Below are positions 15,402-23,375 of a stretch of 64,000 nucleotides of DNA, in pieces. Each line of letters starts with the position of its first letter. Position 1 is the first letter of the stretch. The DNA lies in contig NZ_BDUD01000001.1 of assembly GCF_003113895.1 (NCBI RefSeq), positions 3,810,037 through 3,874,036 of the forward strand, read 5' to 3'. The notes below the pieces were generated by a model that worked only from the letters and a program-made list of their open reading frames with translations, was not told the origin of the DNA and searched no databases. The translations under genes were made by a program, and so were the position numbers. Source of the stretch: Nostoc commune NIES-4072 (lineage in GTDB: Bacteria > Cyanobacteriota > Cyanobacteriia > Cyanobacteriales > Nostocaceae).

Positions 15402-16028
15402 ATGACTCAAGCTTTACCAAAAACCAAGCTAGTAACCTTTGAAGAATTTGTTCAGTGGAAACCCGACGGGGGGCGATATGAACTGCATGATGGAGTAATT
15501 GTAGAAATGACACAACCAACAGGCCCCCACGAAAATATTATTGGTTTTTTGGCACTTGAAATATCAGTCGATATCAAGCGACTAAATCTTCCCTACTTCA
15601 TTCCAAAAACAGCACTAGTCAAACCACCTGAAAATGAAGCTGGTTATTCACCAGATGTATTATTAATTAATCGCTCCAATCTGATAAATGAACCTTTCTG
15701 GGAAAAACAATCTACAGTTAGTCAGAGTGACTCAATTCCTTGTGTAATTGAAGTAGTTAGTACAAATTGGCGTACCGACTACTATACCAAGCGTGGTATG
15801 TATGAAGAAATTGGTATTCAAGAATATTGGATTGTAGATTACCTAGCTCTGGCAGGCAAATCGTTCATTGGCAATTCCAAACAGCCTACAATATCGATTT
15901 ATTCACTAGTTGAGGGCGAATACCAAGTCAGTCAGTTCCGTGGAAGCGATCAGATTATCTCAACTATTTTCCCGGAATTGAATTTAACCGCCGAGCAGAT
16001 TTTTCAAGCTGGAAACACTACCAGATAA
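15402..16028 (+). CDS. Uma2-family (DUF820) PD-(D/E)XK protein
   Basis: 208 residues. Uma2 signatures: TFEEFVQWKPDGGRYELHDG at the N-terminus, then GYSPDVLLI with the catalytic Asp and CVIEVVSTNWRTDYYTKR as the E-x-(V/I) strand, followed by KRGMYEEIGIQEYWIVD, the diagnostic 'Y-...-G-(V/I)-x-E-Y-W-I-(V/I)-D' motif. The fold is the PD-(D/E)XK nuclease fold. Hundreds of copies occur in filamentous cyanobacteria; their biological role is unproven despite the 'endonuclease' label. The lysine of the canonical ExK is replaced in the usual Uma2 manner. It stands alone. Confidence 0.88.
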   Translation: MTQALPKTKLVTFEEFVQWKPDGGRYELHDGVIVEMTQPTGPHENIIGFLALEISVDIKRLNLPYFIPKTALVKPPENEAGYSPDVLLINRSNLINEPFWEKQSTVSQSDSIPCVIEVVSTNWRTDYYTKRGMYEEIGIQEYWIVDYLALAGKSFIGNSKQPTISIYSLVEGEYQVSQFRGSDQIISTIFPELNLTAEQIFQAGNTTR

Positions 16029-16220
16029 AGTTGAATTAAATTAATTTTTGGGGATGGTAAACACATCATCAAACCGTTGACACCATCTTTCTCATCTTGG
16101 GGGCATGGCTGCGGGGGTGGTTTCTTTCATGAGCTTTTTTCAACGTGAAAGCTATGCTAGCTAAGTATTATACTCTTTTTCGCTTTTAACTTTTGTTTAA
16201 GTCCCGTTAATACAAAACTA

Positions 16221-16441
16221 GTCGCAAAAGTTAGTTTACGAGTCACAAAAGCTGCTTTTCAAGTCGCAAAAGCTGCTTTTCAAGTCACAAAAGCTGCTTT
16301 TCAAGTTGCAAAAGCTGCTTTTCAAGTCACAAAAGCTGCTTTTCAAGTCGCAAAAGCTACTTTTCAAGTCGCAAAAGCTACTTTTCAAGTCACACAAGCT
16401 GCTTTTCAAGTCACAAAAGCTGCTTTTCAAGTCACAAAGCT
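16221..16441. repeat. Minisatellite: about ten 21-bp units with an AAAAGC-T-GCTTTT core
   Basis: Nine good units of GTCACAAAAGCTGCTTTTCA plus A (variants GTCGC, GTTGC, GCTAC) start at 16242 and repeat every 21 bp. A degenerate unit precedes them (16221) and a partial one follows (16431). Each unit holds the dyad AAAAGC-T-GCTTTT. The minus strand can be read as repeated FCDLKSS heptads because the period is a multiple of three, but no start signal or folded-protein composition supports a gene. The array lies in the gene-free interval 16029-16628, about 190 bp upstream of the ABC exporter operon; the interval shows nothing else definite. Confidence 0.92.
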
Positions 16442-16628
16442 CTATTATTTGGTGTATTTTGCTACAAATGTAATCAAACAACTTGCTTAAAAGGAGCAGA
16501 AATTTTGGCAGCATGGTGCATGAAGCTAACTCGTTTACAGATTTTCGCTCATGCGCTATTTCCTAGTCCCCACCTTCTACAATAAAGATAGACTTTATTG
16601 AGATTTGTATAGTTGGGGATAGGCTGTC

Positions 16629-17648
16629 ATGGCTCCCGCCGTTTTCATTCAAAATTTGCAAAAGCGCTACGGTACAGTGGTTGCCGTTCAAGATGTTTCC
16701 TTTCAGGTAGAACCAGGAGAAATTTTTGGTTTACTTGGCCCCAACGGTGCGGGGAAAACTACTACCTTGCGTGCTTTATGTACACTCACCACACCGGATG
16801 CTGGCAAAATCGAAGTATCTGGCATCTCTGTATTAGATAATCCGAAACTGGCAAGACAACGACTAGGCTACGTAGCTCAAGAAGTCGCTATAGATAAGGT
16901 GCTGACTGGAAGAGAACTGCTGCAACTGCAAGCCGCACTTTATCACCTCCCAGGCGCAGTAGCCAAACAGCGCATTGAGACTGTATTAGATTTACTTGGC
17001 TTGCAAGAATACGCCAATAAGAAGACAGGAACCTATTCCGGCGGTTTACGCAAGCGCCTAGACTTGGCTGCTGGGTTACTCCATTCACCGGATGTTTTAG
17101 TCTTAGATGAGCCAACAGTAGGACTTGACATAGAGACGCGTTTTGTGGTATGGGACTTCCTGAGAAAATTACGCGCCTCTGGGACGACGGTAGTAATTAC
17201 CAGCCATTATCTAGAAGAGATTGACGCTTTAGCCGATCGCGTGGCAATTATAGATCGCGGCGTTGTAATTGCTGCTGGGACACCTTCACAATTGAAAGAT
17301 CAAGTAGGGGGCGATCGCATCACTTTGCGAATCCGCGAGTTTTCCCCCATTGAGGAAGCAGAAAAAGCCAAAAACCTCTTGCAACCTTTACCGTTTGTGC
17401 AAGAAGTGATCATCAACAGCGCTCAAGGTAATTCCCTCAACTTAGTAGTGACACCTCAGAACGATGTTCTGATCAACATACAGCAAGCCCTGAATACTGC
17501 TGGCTTGCCCATATTTGGCATAGCCCAATCTCGCCCCAGCCTCGATGATGTTTACCTCGCCGCTACAGGACGCACACTAATGGATGCAGAACTAGCAGCC
17601 GTTGCCACTCGCGATCCGAAAGCTGAGAAAAAGCAGAATATGAGATAG
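16629..17648 (+). CDS. ABC exporter ATP-binding protein (DrrA-type)
   Basis: 339 residues. One ABC domain, residues about 5-230: Walker A LLGPNGAGKTTTLRAL (36-51), Q-loop VAQEVAIDK, signature YSGGLRKRLDLAAG, Walker B VLVLDEPTVGLD and the switch histidine in ITSHYLEEID. The C-terminal extension (about 240-325) is the regulatory domain typical of the DrrA/NodI subfamily, ending SLDDVYLAATGR. It energises the ABC-2 permease encoded 130 bp downstream. Substrates of this class include antibiotics, lipids and polysaccharides; this one is unknown. The linker between the genes is filled with CCCCAAT heptamers. Confidence 0.93.
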   Translation: MAPAVFIQNLQKRYGTVVAVQDVSFQVEPGEIFGLLGPNGAGKTTTLRALCTLTTPDAGKIEVSGISVLDNPKLARQRLGYVAQEVAIDKVLTGRELLQLQAALYHLPGAVAKQRIETVLDLLGLQEYANKKTGTYSGGLRKRLDLAAGLLHSPDVLVLDEPTVGLDIETRFVVWDFLRKLRASGTTVVITSHYLEEIDALADRVAIIDRGVVIAAGTPSQLKDQVGGDRITLRIREFSPIEEAEKAKNLLQPLPFVQEVIINSAQGNSLNLVVTPQNDVLINIQQALNTAGLPIFGIAQSRPSLDDVYLAATGRTLMDAELAAVATRDPKAEKKQNMR

Positions 17649-17649
17649 G

Positions 17650-17778
17650 TGCTGGGGACTGGGGACTGGGGACTGGGAAAGAGTTTTGCTAATCCCCAAT
17701 CCCCAATCCCCAATCCCTAATCCCCAATCCCTAATCCCTAATCCCTAATCCCCAATCCCTAATCCCCAATCCCCAATC
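17650..17778. repeat. CCCCAATCCCTAAT heptamer repeats between the two ABC genes
   Basis: Three GGGGACT units are followed, after GGGAAAGAGTTTTGC, by about fourteen CCCCAAT/CCCTAAT units. This STRR block is the entire spacer between the ATPase and permease genes and ends directly at the permease ATG, so the permease has no visible Shine-Dalgarno sequence. Confidence 0.85.
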
Positions 17779-18666
17779 ATGAGCGTTACTCCTAAATCTG
17801 ATATCAATTGGCAGCCCTTAGCATCGCCACAAGCAGATGCTAATCCTGCACCTAACTTTTTCGGTGAATTGGTACAAGAGACGTTGGCTTTAACTCGTCG
17901 CTTGTTTATTCAATTGCAACGGCGTCCCTCCACATTGGTTGCCGGAATTATTCAGCCGGTGATGTGGTTGGTGCTATTTGGTGCATTATTTCAAAATGCC
18001 CCCAAGGGATTGTTTGGCAGTACGACAAATTACGGTCAATTTTTGGCTGCTGGAGTAATTGTGTTTACAGCCTTTGCTGGGGCGCTGAATGCTGGTTTGC
18101 CCGTAATGTTTGACCGCGAGTTCGGCTTTTTGAATCGTTTGCTGGTAGCACCGTTAGCATCACGGTTTTCTATTGTCTTTGCTTCAGCAATCTTTATCAT
18201 CAGCCAAAGTTTGCTGCAAGCAGGCGTAATTGTTGCAGCAGCAGCGTTTATTGGGGCTGGACTACCAGATGCAACGGGTTTATTTGCGATCGCTCTAATT
18301 GTCTTTCTCTTAGCTTTGGGTGTAACAGCCATCTCCCTTGGTTTAGCTTTCGCTCTACCCGGACACATTGAATTAATTGCAGTGATTTTCGTCACTAACC
18401 TACCATTATTGTTTGCCAGTACAGCTTTGGCTCCTTTATCCTTCATGCCTCAATGGTTGCAGGTTGTAGCTACTCTAAATCCTCTCAGCTATGCGATCGA
18501 ACCCATTCGCTATCTGTATCTCCACAGTAGTTGGGAACTAAGTAGCGTAGTCATGCAAGCTCCTTGGGGTGATGTTACCTTTGGGGGAGCCTTGCTGGTA
18601 TTATTTGGCTTTGCCGTTGTCGCCTTACTGAGTATTCAACCCCAACTGCGGCGAACTCTTGCTTAA
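17779..18666 (+). CDS. ABC-2 type permease (DrrB-type)
   Basis: 295 residues with six hydrophobic segments, beginning after a cytoplasmic N-terminus that contains LTRRLFIQLQRRPSTLVAGI, the usual amphipathic entry of ABC-2 permeases. IQPVMWLVLFGALFQN is helix 1; the conserved loop before helix 3 reads FDREFGFLNRLLVAPLASRF, the ABC-2 'E-x-G-x-L-x-x-L-x-x-x-P' coupling motif. NPLSYAIEPIRYLYLH near the C-terminus is the conserved NP-x-x-Y segment. It forms an exporter with the preceding ATPase. The start lies straight against heptamer repeats, so translation may depend on coupling or on an unusual initiation context. Confidence 0.92.
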   Translation: MSVTPKSDINWQPLASPQADANPAPNFFGELVQETLALTRRLFIQLQRRPSTLVAGIIQPVMWLVLFGALFQNAPKGLFGSTTNYGQFLAAGVIVFTAFAGALNAGLPVMFDREFGFLNRLLVAPLASRFSIVFASAIFIISQSLLQAGVIVAAAAFIGAGLPDATGLFAIALIVFLLALGVTAISLGLAFALPGHIELIAVIFVTNLPLLFASTALAPLSFMPQWLQVVATLNPLSYAIEPIRYLYLHSSWELSSVVMQAPWGDVTFGGALLVLFGFAVVALLSIQPQLRRTLA

Positions 18667-18716
18667 AGAGATAAAATAGAGCAATTTTAGGAGAGCAATT
18701 TTAGGGTCAAAATCCC

Positions 18717-19115
18717 ATGAAAAAATCATTTTTACAAATTCCTAGACTCTTTGTGGCTACCCTGGCAGGAATTAGCTTTGCTTCCTTGCTCATAGCTCAA
18801 CCAAGTTCGGCTCAAGTCAGCAGCCCAGCCGATGCTTTTCCTAGTAATAGTACAACTGACCAAAATACCGATCCCTTCTCCCGTTCAAACTCAGACAACT
18901 TCAACATGTTTGACCTGATTCATCGGGCAAATTTTGGGACTCTCAACTGGGATTCTAACCAACAGAATGAACAACTAGACTCAGCCGCAGCAGCCTTTAA
19001 AGCAAGGCAACAAAAATTAATTCAAGGTCAACAACAGCAAGCAAACCCCAGTTTGCCATCGTTTACACTACCATCAGCTACGCCGCCATCGGTTACACCA
19101 CAATCAGGTAACTGA
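18717..19115 (+). CDS. Secreted, low-complexity hypothetical protein
   Basis: 132 residues. The N-terminus is a Sec signal peptide: KK, then FVATLAGISFASLLIA, with likely cleavage after SSA (residues about 31-33). The mature part is Asn/Ser/Gln/Pro-rich (SNSTTDQNTDPFSRSNSDNF), with one ordered patch (NMFDLIHRANFGTLNWDSN), and ends in repeated LPS/TPPS motifs. It follows the ABC permease by 50 bp on the same strand and may be co-transcribed. No domain is recognised. Confidence 0.7.
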   Translation: MKKSFLQIPRLFVATLAGISFASLLIAQPSSAQVSSPADAFPSNSTTDQNTDPFSRSNSDNFNMFDLIHRANFGTLNWDSNQQNEQLDSAAAAFKARQQKLIQGQQQQANPSLPSFTLPSATPPSVTPQSGN

Positions 19116-19129
19116 ATTCAACCAAAGAA

Positions 19130-19153
19130 CCCCAAGCCTCTAGAGGCTCGGGG
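19130..19153. terminator. Hairpin between convergent genes
   Basis: CCCC-A-AGCCTCTAGAGGCT-C-GGGG forms a near-perfect 12-bp-armed palindrome between the secreted-protein gene (plus) and prxQ (minus). T-runs are weak on both sides, so it is a probable bidirectional terminator by position and stem strength. Confidence 0.6.
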
Positions 19154-19193
19154 CCGAGACTATTTAAAAAATCCTTAGTTATTAGGTAAAAAA

Positions 19194-19631
19194 CTACAGC
19201 CCAAGTGCAGCTAAAACATCGCTAGCATGGGTAGTGGTATTTACACTAGTGTCAACATGGGTAATTTTGCCGTTGGGGTCAATTACGTAGGTGACGCGCT
19301 TGGCATAACCACCGCCATCCACATCGAAAGCTTTGATGAGGGATTTGTCGGTGTCAGCCAGTAGGGGAAAATTCAAATCATATTTTTGGGTGAATGCCTG
19401 ATGGGAGACTTCATCATCAGCACTGACTCCCAAGATAACAATATCTTTACCTTGATATTGAGACTGGGCATCCCGAAAACTACAGGCTTGTTTGGTGCAA
19501 CCTGGCGTGTCATCTTTGGGGTAAAAATACAAAACAACAGTCTTTCCCCTTAAATCAGATAACGAGACTGTGTTGCCGTTTGTATCTTTAGCGGTAAATG
19601 CAGGTGCATCCGTACCAACTGCTAGAGGCAT
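19194..19631 (-). CDS. Thioredoxin-dependent peroxiredoxin, BCP/PrxQ type
   Basis: 145 residues. PAFTAKDTNGNTVSLSDLRG is the thioredoxin-fold entry; KDDTPGCTKQACSFRD holds the peroxidatic Cys and, five residues later, the resolving Cys, the PrxQ arrangement. The conserved Arg of the active site is in KRVTYVIDPNGKI. It reduces hydrogen and alkyl peroxides with electrons from thioredoxin. No signal peptide, so it is cytoplasmic. Filamentous cyanobacteria have several PrxQ paralogues; which one this is cannot be told from here. Confidence 0.94.
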   Translation of the reverse strand: MPLAVGTDAPAFTAKDTNGNTVSLSDLRGKTVVLYFYPKDDTPGCTKQACSFRDAQSQYQGKDIVILGVSADDEVSHQAFTQKYDLNFPLLADTDKSLIKAFDVDGGGYAKRVTYVIDPNGKITHVDTSVNTTTHASDVLAALGL

Positions 19632-19826
19632 AATTAACCTTTCCTGTTTCAGATTGTTGATGCACTTGAAATTTTACATTAATTTATAATCATTTAATAT
19701 AATTACTAAAAAATAGCATAACTATACTTTAGGCAAGCAATTTTTGGTTAAATGAGGTGGTTGCTACAAGCAAAAATATATTCTTACATTAATTTTTATC
19801 AGAAGAAAAACTACTACCCATACACA

Positions 19827-20231
19827 ATGCCTGCTGTTGATTCCCAAAACCCAAATATTTTTGTCTATCCTCAAAGCACAGTAGACAGAGCCGAGCGATC
19901 GCTAGTGTGTTCACCCTTCAATTTATCTTTATTTGAAGTCATGGGACACCAGAGTGTGTCATTAACTGCGATCGCCTTAGAAAATGGCCTCAAGCAGGGC
20001 TATACAAAACGCCCTTTATCAGAATTAGCCTGTGACAACGCCTTGGGCTGGCTGATTCAAGTGGGTGTATTACGGCGAGAAGTCGATGGTCAGGGGATTA
20101 CAGATAGTTTTCGCCTCACTCCCTTGGGTCGCCAGTTGGTAGAACAATATCAGGGAAAAAATTGGCGGACACCTTCATGGCGCGATCGTTTATCCGATGC
20201 TGTGATTCGTTGGTTACGGATACCTTTTTAG
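19827..20231 (+). CDS. Conserved cyanobacterial protein (Npun_F0494-like), winged-helix pattern
   Basis: 134 residues from ATG 19827 (MPAVDSQNPNIFVYPQSTVD). The frame is open 25 codons further upstream but that part is lysine/tyrosine-rich and lacks coding character. AERSLVCSPFNLSLFEVMGH and VSLTAIALENGLKQGYTKRP are followed by ALGWLIQVGVLRREVDGQGI and FRLTPLGRQLVEQY. Helix-helix-helix and then a beta hairpin ending at 'F-R-L-T-P-L-G-R' suggests a winged-helix fold. I recall this type as a conserved Nostocales family named after an N. punctiforme locus; that name is from memory. Function unknown. Confidence 0.72.
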   Translation: MPAVDSQNPNIFVYPQSTVDRAERSLVCSPFNLSLFEVMGHQSVSLTAIALENGLKQGYTKRPLSELACDNALGWLIQVGVLRREVDGQGITDSFRLTPLGRQLVEQYQGKNWRTPSWRDRLSDAVIRWLRIPF

Positions 20232-20348
20232 AATACAAAACTAAAAAGTTAGGATTAGGGAATCAAAGGGAACAATATATACGGAAATGTCACATCTATT
20301 CACGAAGTCTTTACCATAATCATCTAATAATTAAACTTTGTGATGCTT

Positions 20349-20465
20349 ATGGTGGGCATGGGGCATGGGGCATGGGGCATTGGGCATTGGGCATTGGTCA
20401 ATAATCAATAGTTTTTCTTCCCCTGCCTCCCCTGCTCCCTCATCTCCCTCATCTCCCCCTGCTCG
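20349..20465. repeat. GGGGCAT/TGGGCAT heptamers and CTCCCTCAT repeats
   Basis: Six or more GGGGCAT and TGGGCAT units are followed by CCTCCCCTGCTCCCTCATCT-type runs. This fills much of 20232-20522 ahead of cobQ. No cobalamin riboswitch signature was seen in this leader. Confidence 0.75.
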
Positions 20466-20522
20466 GCTATTGTTCGCTCCTAAAAATTCACCCTGTATCC
20501 TGAAAACTAACTAATAGCAACT

Positions 20523-22001
20523 ATGAAATCAATTATGGTGGTGGGGACAACATCCCATGCAGGGAAATCACTTTTAACTACAGCTATTTGTCGCATTCTG
20601 TCGCGGCGTGGCTGGCGAGTGGCTCCCTTTAAAGGTCAAAATATGGCTTTAAATGCTTATGTCACTGCCAATGGTGGAGAGATTGGCTATGCCCAAGCAG
20701 TGCAAGCTTGGGCGGCGGGAGTCGTGCCTTGGGTAGAAATGAACCCAATTTTACTCAAACCTCAAGGGGATATGACTTCCCAAGTAATTATTAAAGGCAG
20801 GTCTGTTGGGAAAGTAAGTGCCTCAGATTACTACGAGCAATATTTTGACCTGGGGTGGCGGACAATTGAAGAATCGCTACAGCATTTAGGAACAGAATTT
20901 GACATGTTGGTTTGTGAAGGTGCCGGTAGTCCAGCAGAGATTAACCTCAAGCACCGTGACTTAACTAATATGCGGGTGGCAAAACATTTAAATGCGCCAA
21001 CGATGTTAGTAGTTGATATTGATCGGGGTGGTGCTTTTGCCCATGTGGTTGGAACCTTAGAGTTATTAGAACCAGATGAACGCGCCTTAATTAAGGGTGT
21101 AGTAATTAACAAGTTTCGAGGACAGCGATCGCTCCTAGAACCAGGGATAAAATGGTTAGAAGAGCGCACAGGTATCCCCGTTATTGGTGTTATACCCTAC
21201 TTACAACAAGTTTTTCCAGCAGAAGACTCCCTTGATTTGCTAGAACGGGAATCCTATAAAGCCCAAGCTGACCTCAATATTGCCGTCATTCGCTTACCTA
21301 GAATTGCCAATTTTACTGACTTTGACCCACTCGAATCAGAAAGCACTGTTTCAGTAAAATATCTCAGTCCTAAGCAAGATTTAGGACATCCTGATGCCGT
21401 AATTATCCCAGGAACAAAGACCACAATTGCTGATTTGCTACTGCTGCAAAAAAGCGGTATGGCAGAAGCTATCCAACACTATGCTGCTTCTGGGGGAACG
21501 GTTTTAGGTATCTGCGGTGGGTATCAAATGCTCGGTCAAATCATCGCTGATCCTGAAGGGATAGAAGGACAAGCAGGCAGGTATCAAGGGTTAAATCTTT
21601 TACCAATCAGAACTGTAATCACTGGACAAAAAATCGCCCGCCAGCGTCAAGTTAGCTCGAATTATCCGCAACAGGGCTTGCCAGTAAATGGCTTTGAAAT
21701 TCACCAAGGGCGATCGCGCATCGAACAGCAAGGTATAGACCCTCAATCGTACCATGCCCTATTTGACGATATTAATTTAGGATTAGTGGATAGTTGTCAA
21801 TCAGTTTGGGGAAGTTACCTCCACGGCCTTTTTGACAATGGCCCTTGGCGACGCGCTTGGTTAAATCGCCTCCGTCAACAGCGTGGTTTAAAATCTTTGC
21901 CCACTGGAGTTGCTAACTACCGCGAACAGCGAGAGCAGATTTTAGACTCCCTAGCCACTGAAGTAGAAAGCCATTTAGACTTAACTCCATTTTTGTCTTA
22001 A
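20523..22001 (+). CDS. cobQ: Cobyric acid synthase
   Basis: 492 residues, full length. The N-terminal ATPase domain has the deviant P-loop VVGTTSHAGKSLLTTAICRI and KGQNMALNAYVT, AVQAWAAGV and NPILLKPQGDMTSQVI, all diagnostic of CobQ/CbiP. The C-terminal class I glutaminase domain has GICGGYQMLGQ with the nucleophile Cys and VWGSYLHGLFDN with the catalytic His. The enzyme amidates four side chains of adenosylcobyrinic acid diamide in the cobalamin pathway. It is alone here; other cob genes are not in the window. A ferredoxin gene follows about 100 bp downstream behind TGACTAA repeats. Confidence 0.96.
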   Translation: MKSIMVVGTTSHAGKSLLTTAICRILSRRGWRVAPFKGQNMALNAYVTANGGEIGYAQAVQAWAAGVVPWVEMNPILLKPQGDMTSQVIIKGRSVGKVSASDYYEQYFDLGWRTIEESLQHLGTEFDMLVCEGAGSPAEINLKHRDLTNMRVAKHLNAPTMLVVDIDRGGAFAHVVGTLELLEPDERALIKGVVINKFRGQRSLLEPGIKWLEERTGIPVIGVIPYLQQVFPAEDSLDLLERESYKAQADLNIAVIRLPRIANFTDFDPLESESTVSVKYLSPKQDLGHPDAVIIPGTKTTIADLLLLQKSGMAEAIQHYAASGGTVLGICGGYQMLGQIIADPEGIEGQAGRYQGLNLLPIRTVITGQKIARQRQVSSNYPQQGLPVNGFEIHQGRSRIEQQGIDPQSYHALFDDINLGLVDSCQSVWGSYLHGLFDNGPWRRAWLNRLRQQRGLKSLPTGVANYREQREQILDSLATEVESHLDLTPFLS

Positions 22002-22039
22002 AGTAAATGCATAAAAATCGCACATTTTTTCGCTTACAG

Positions 22040-22100
22040 TATCATTAGTCATCTGCTAATGACCAATGACTAATGACCAATGACTAATGACTAATGACTA
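22040..22100. repeat. TGACTAA/TGACCAA heptamer array
   Basis: Seven to eight tandem heptamers (TGACCAA, TGACTAA) end exactly at the ferredoxin ATG, whose AATG is part of the repeat phase. Such STRR blocks directly upstream of starts recur at 17650-17778, 30180-30247 and 22040-22100. Confidence 0.85.
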
Positions 22101-22337
22101 ATGATTGTTCGTATCCGCTTTTTACCAGATGATGTCACAGTAGATGCCGAAGTGGGAGAAGCCCTATTAGATGTAGCAGACCGGGCTGGGGTATTTATTC
22201 CCACCGGTTGTTTAATGGGGTCTTGTCACGCTTGCACCGTCGAATTAGAGGATGGAGAAATCATCCGCGCTTGTATAACCGCAGTACCACCACACGAGGA
22301 ATTGACGATTAATTTGTTTACTGACCCAACTTGGTAA
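22101..22337 (+). CDS. Small plant-type [2Fe-2S] ferredoxin
   Basis: 78 residues, MIVRIRFLPDDVTVDAEVGE. The cluster cysteines are in TGCLMGSCHACTVELEDGE and IIRACITAVP, that is C-x5-C-x2-C with the fourth Cys 13 residues further. It is shorter than photosynthetic PetF (about 98) and lacks its C-terminal extension; the pattern resembles the small ferredoxins and the ferredoxin domains of oxygenase reductases. Probable role: soluble electron carrier to a dedicated oxygenase or biosynthetic enzyme. The Rieske oxygenase at 3-4 kb is one conceivable client, but that is speculation. Confidence 0.87.
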   Translation: MIVRIRFLPDDVTVDAEVGEALLDVADRAGVFIPTGCLMGSCHACTVELEDGEIIRACITAVPPHEELTINLFTDPTW

Positions 22338-22436
22338 TGTCGTCCCCGTTAGTGTGCTATGCGGATATTAATTGTGCTATTGTAGATAGATTCCATTATG
22401 AGTTACGTAACACATAATATTTTCCATTACTAATTT

Positions 22437-22739
22437 ATGTCTCCGCCAGACAAATATCCAAAGTTTAAAGATAAAAGGACGGAGCGGTTTGCTTTAGGTG
22501 AGAGGGTAAAAGAGTTTCAGGCTTTTACAGATCAAGCATATAAACGACTTGATATATTAGAAGCCGCTACTAACAAAGAATCTCTGATGAAACTACCGAG
22601 CAACCATTTTGAGTCTTTAGAGGGTGATAGAAAAGGTCAATATAGTATTCGGATAAATAAGCAATGGCGAATTTGTTTCAATTGGCCAGACGAAGAATCT
22701 AAACCTTTCAACATCGAAATTACAGATTATCATCCTTAA
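22437..22739 (+). CDS. HigB-type toxin (RelE superfamily)
   Basis: 100 residues. KDKRTERFALGERVKEFQAF, AYKRLDILEAATNKESLMKL, HFESLEGDRKGQYSIRINKQ and WRICFNWPD are the full HigB signature: basic N-terminal helix pair, 'L-x-x-L-x-G-x-R-x-G-x-(Y/W)-S-I-R-I-N' and 'Q-W-R-I-x-F'. HigB proteins cleave mRNA at translating ribosomes. The N-terminal MSPPDKYPKF may be shorter in reality. The antitoxin gene starts 11 bp downstream, the toxin-first order typical of higBA. Confidence 0.9.
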   Translation: MSPPDKYPKFKDKRTERFALGERVKEFQAFTDQAYKRLDILEAATNKESLMKLPSNHFESLEGDRKGQYSIRINKQWRICFNWPDEESKPFNIEITDYHP

Positions 22740-22750
22740 AGGAGAACAAC

Positions 22751-23062
22751 ATGGCACGACCACCTATCCATCCTGGAAAAATTCTTGCTGATGAGCTTCA
22801 TGAATTGCAGATGAGCGCAAGTGAGTTAGCACGTATCCTTCATGTACCAACAAACCGTATTACTGAAATAATTAATGGTGAACGAGCAATTACTGCTGAC
22901 ACGGCATTACGGTTAGGGCAATGGTTTGGTACTGGTGCCGAGTTGTGGATGAATTTACAAAAAAATTATGAGCTTAGACTAGCTGAAGAAAAAATGGGTA
23001 AAGAAATTCAGGCAACTATTTCTCCTCGAATATTACCTGAGTTAAAACAAGTCAAGGCATAA
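22751..23062 (+). CDS. HigA-type antitoxin (XRE family)
   Basis: 103 residues; ATG 22751 has AAGGAG 6 nt upstream, a much stronger ribosome-binding site than that of the toxin. RPPIHPGKILADELHELQMS is the HigA/VapI N-terminus and ASELARILHVPTNRITEIIN the helix-turn-helix; GERAITADTALRLGQWFGTG and AELWMNLQKNYELRLAEEK complete the fold. It should neutralise HigB and repress the operon. A MITE begins 80 bp downstream. Confidence 0.92.
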   Translation: MARPPIHPGKILADELHELQMSASELARILHVPTNRITEIINGERAITADTALRLGQWFGTGAELWMNLQKNYELRLAEEKMGKEIQATISPRILPELKQVKA

Positions 23063-23142
23063 AAAAATTGAATTTTCGATTTTTTTGGATAGATAGCAAG
23101 AACCTTTTACACATTGTTTCCTAGTGCCTATTTTTGCTATCT

Positions 23143-23368
23143 AACCTGAGTTCGGGATAAGAAATCCTCAAAACCCTTGATTTCTCATTGTTAGGTCTGA
23201 AGCTCTGTTTTAATCTATTCTCAATAAGGCATATTGTTGATATTAGTCTCATTTGTAAGCCTTATTGACAAAATGAGTCCACTTTAATCGCTTCTTTTAT
23301 CACTTAGAGTTTTGCTTAATCCTTACAGAATAAGCTTTTTAGCTTCTGGCTTAACCCGAACTCAGGTT
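23143..23368. mobile_element. 226-bp MITE-like element with 4-bp duplication
   Basis: Left end AACCTGAGTTCGGGATAAG and right end inverse AACCTGAGTTCGGGTTAAG differ at one base in 19. ATCT flanks both sides (23139-23142 and 23369-23372), consistent with a 4-bp target duplication. The interior has no ORF. It occupies nearly all of 23063-23375 between the HigA-type gene and the SRPBCC gene, which converge. Confidence 0.8.
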
Positions 23369-23375
23369 ATCTATA

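Noticed and set aside
16236..16514. Minus-strand frame with FCDLKSS heptads
   Set aside because: Same reason: a tandem-repeat artefact. The non-repeat N-terminus (MLPKFLLLLSKLFDY) alone does not make a case, though expression data could reopen it.
20232..20522. Cobalamin riboswitch ahead of cobQ
   Set aside because: No B12-box-like GCCACTG core or long structured GC-rich leader is present; the interval is filled by heptamer repeats.
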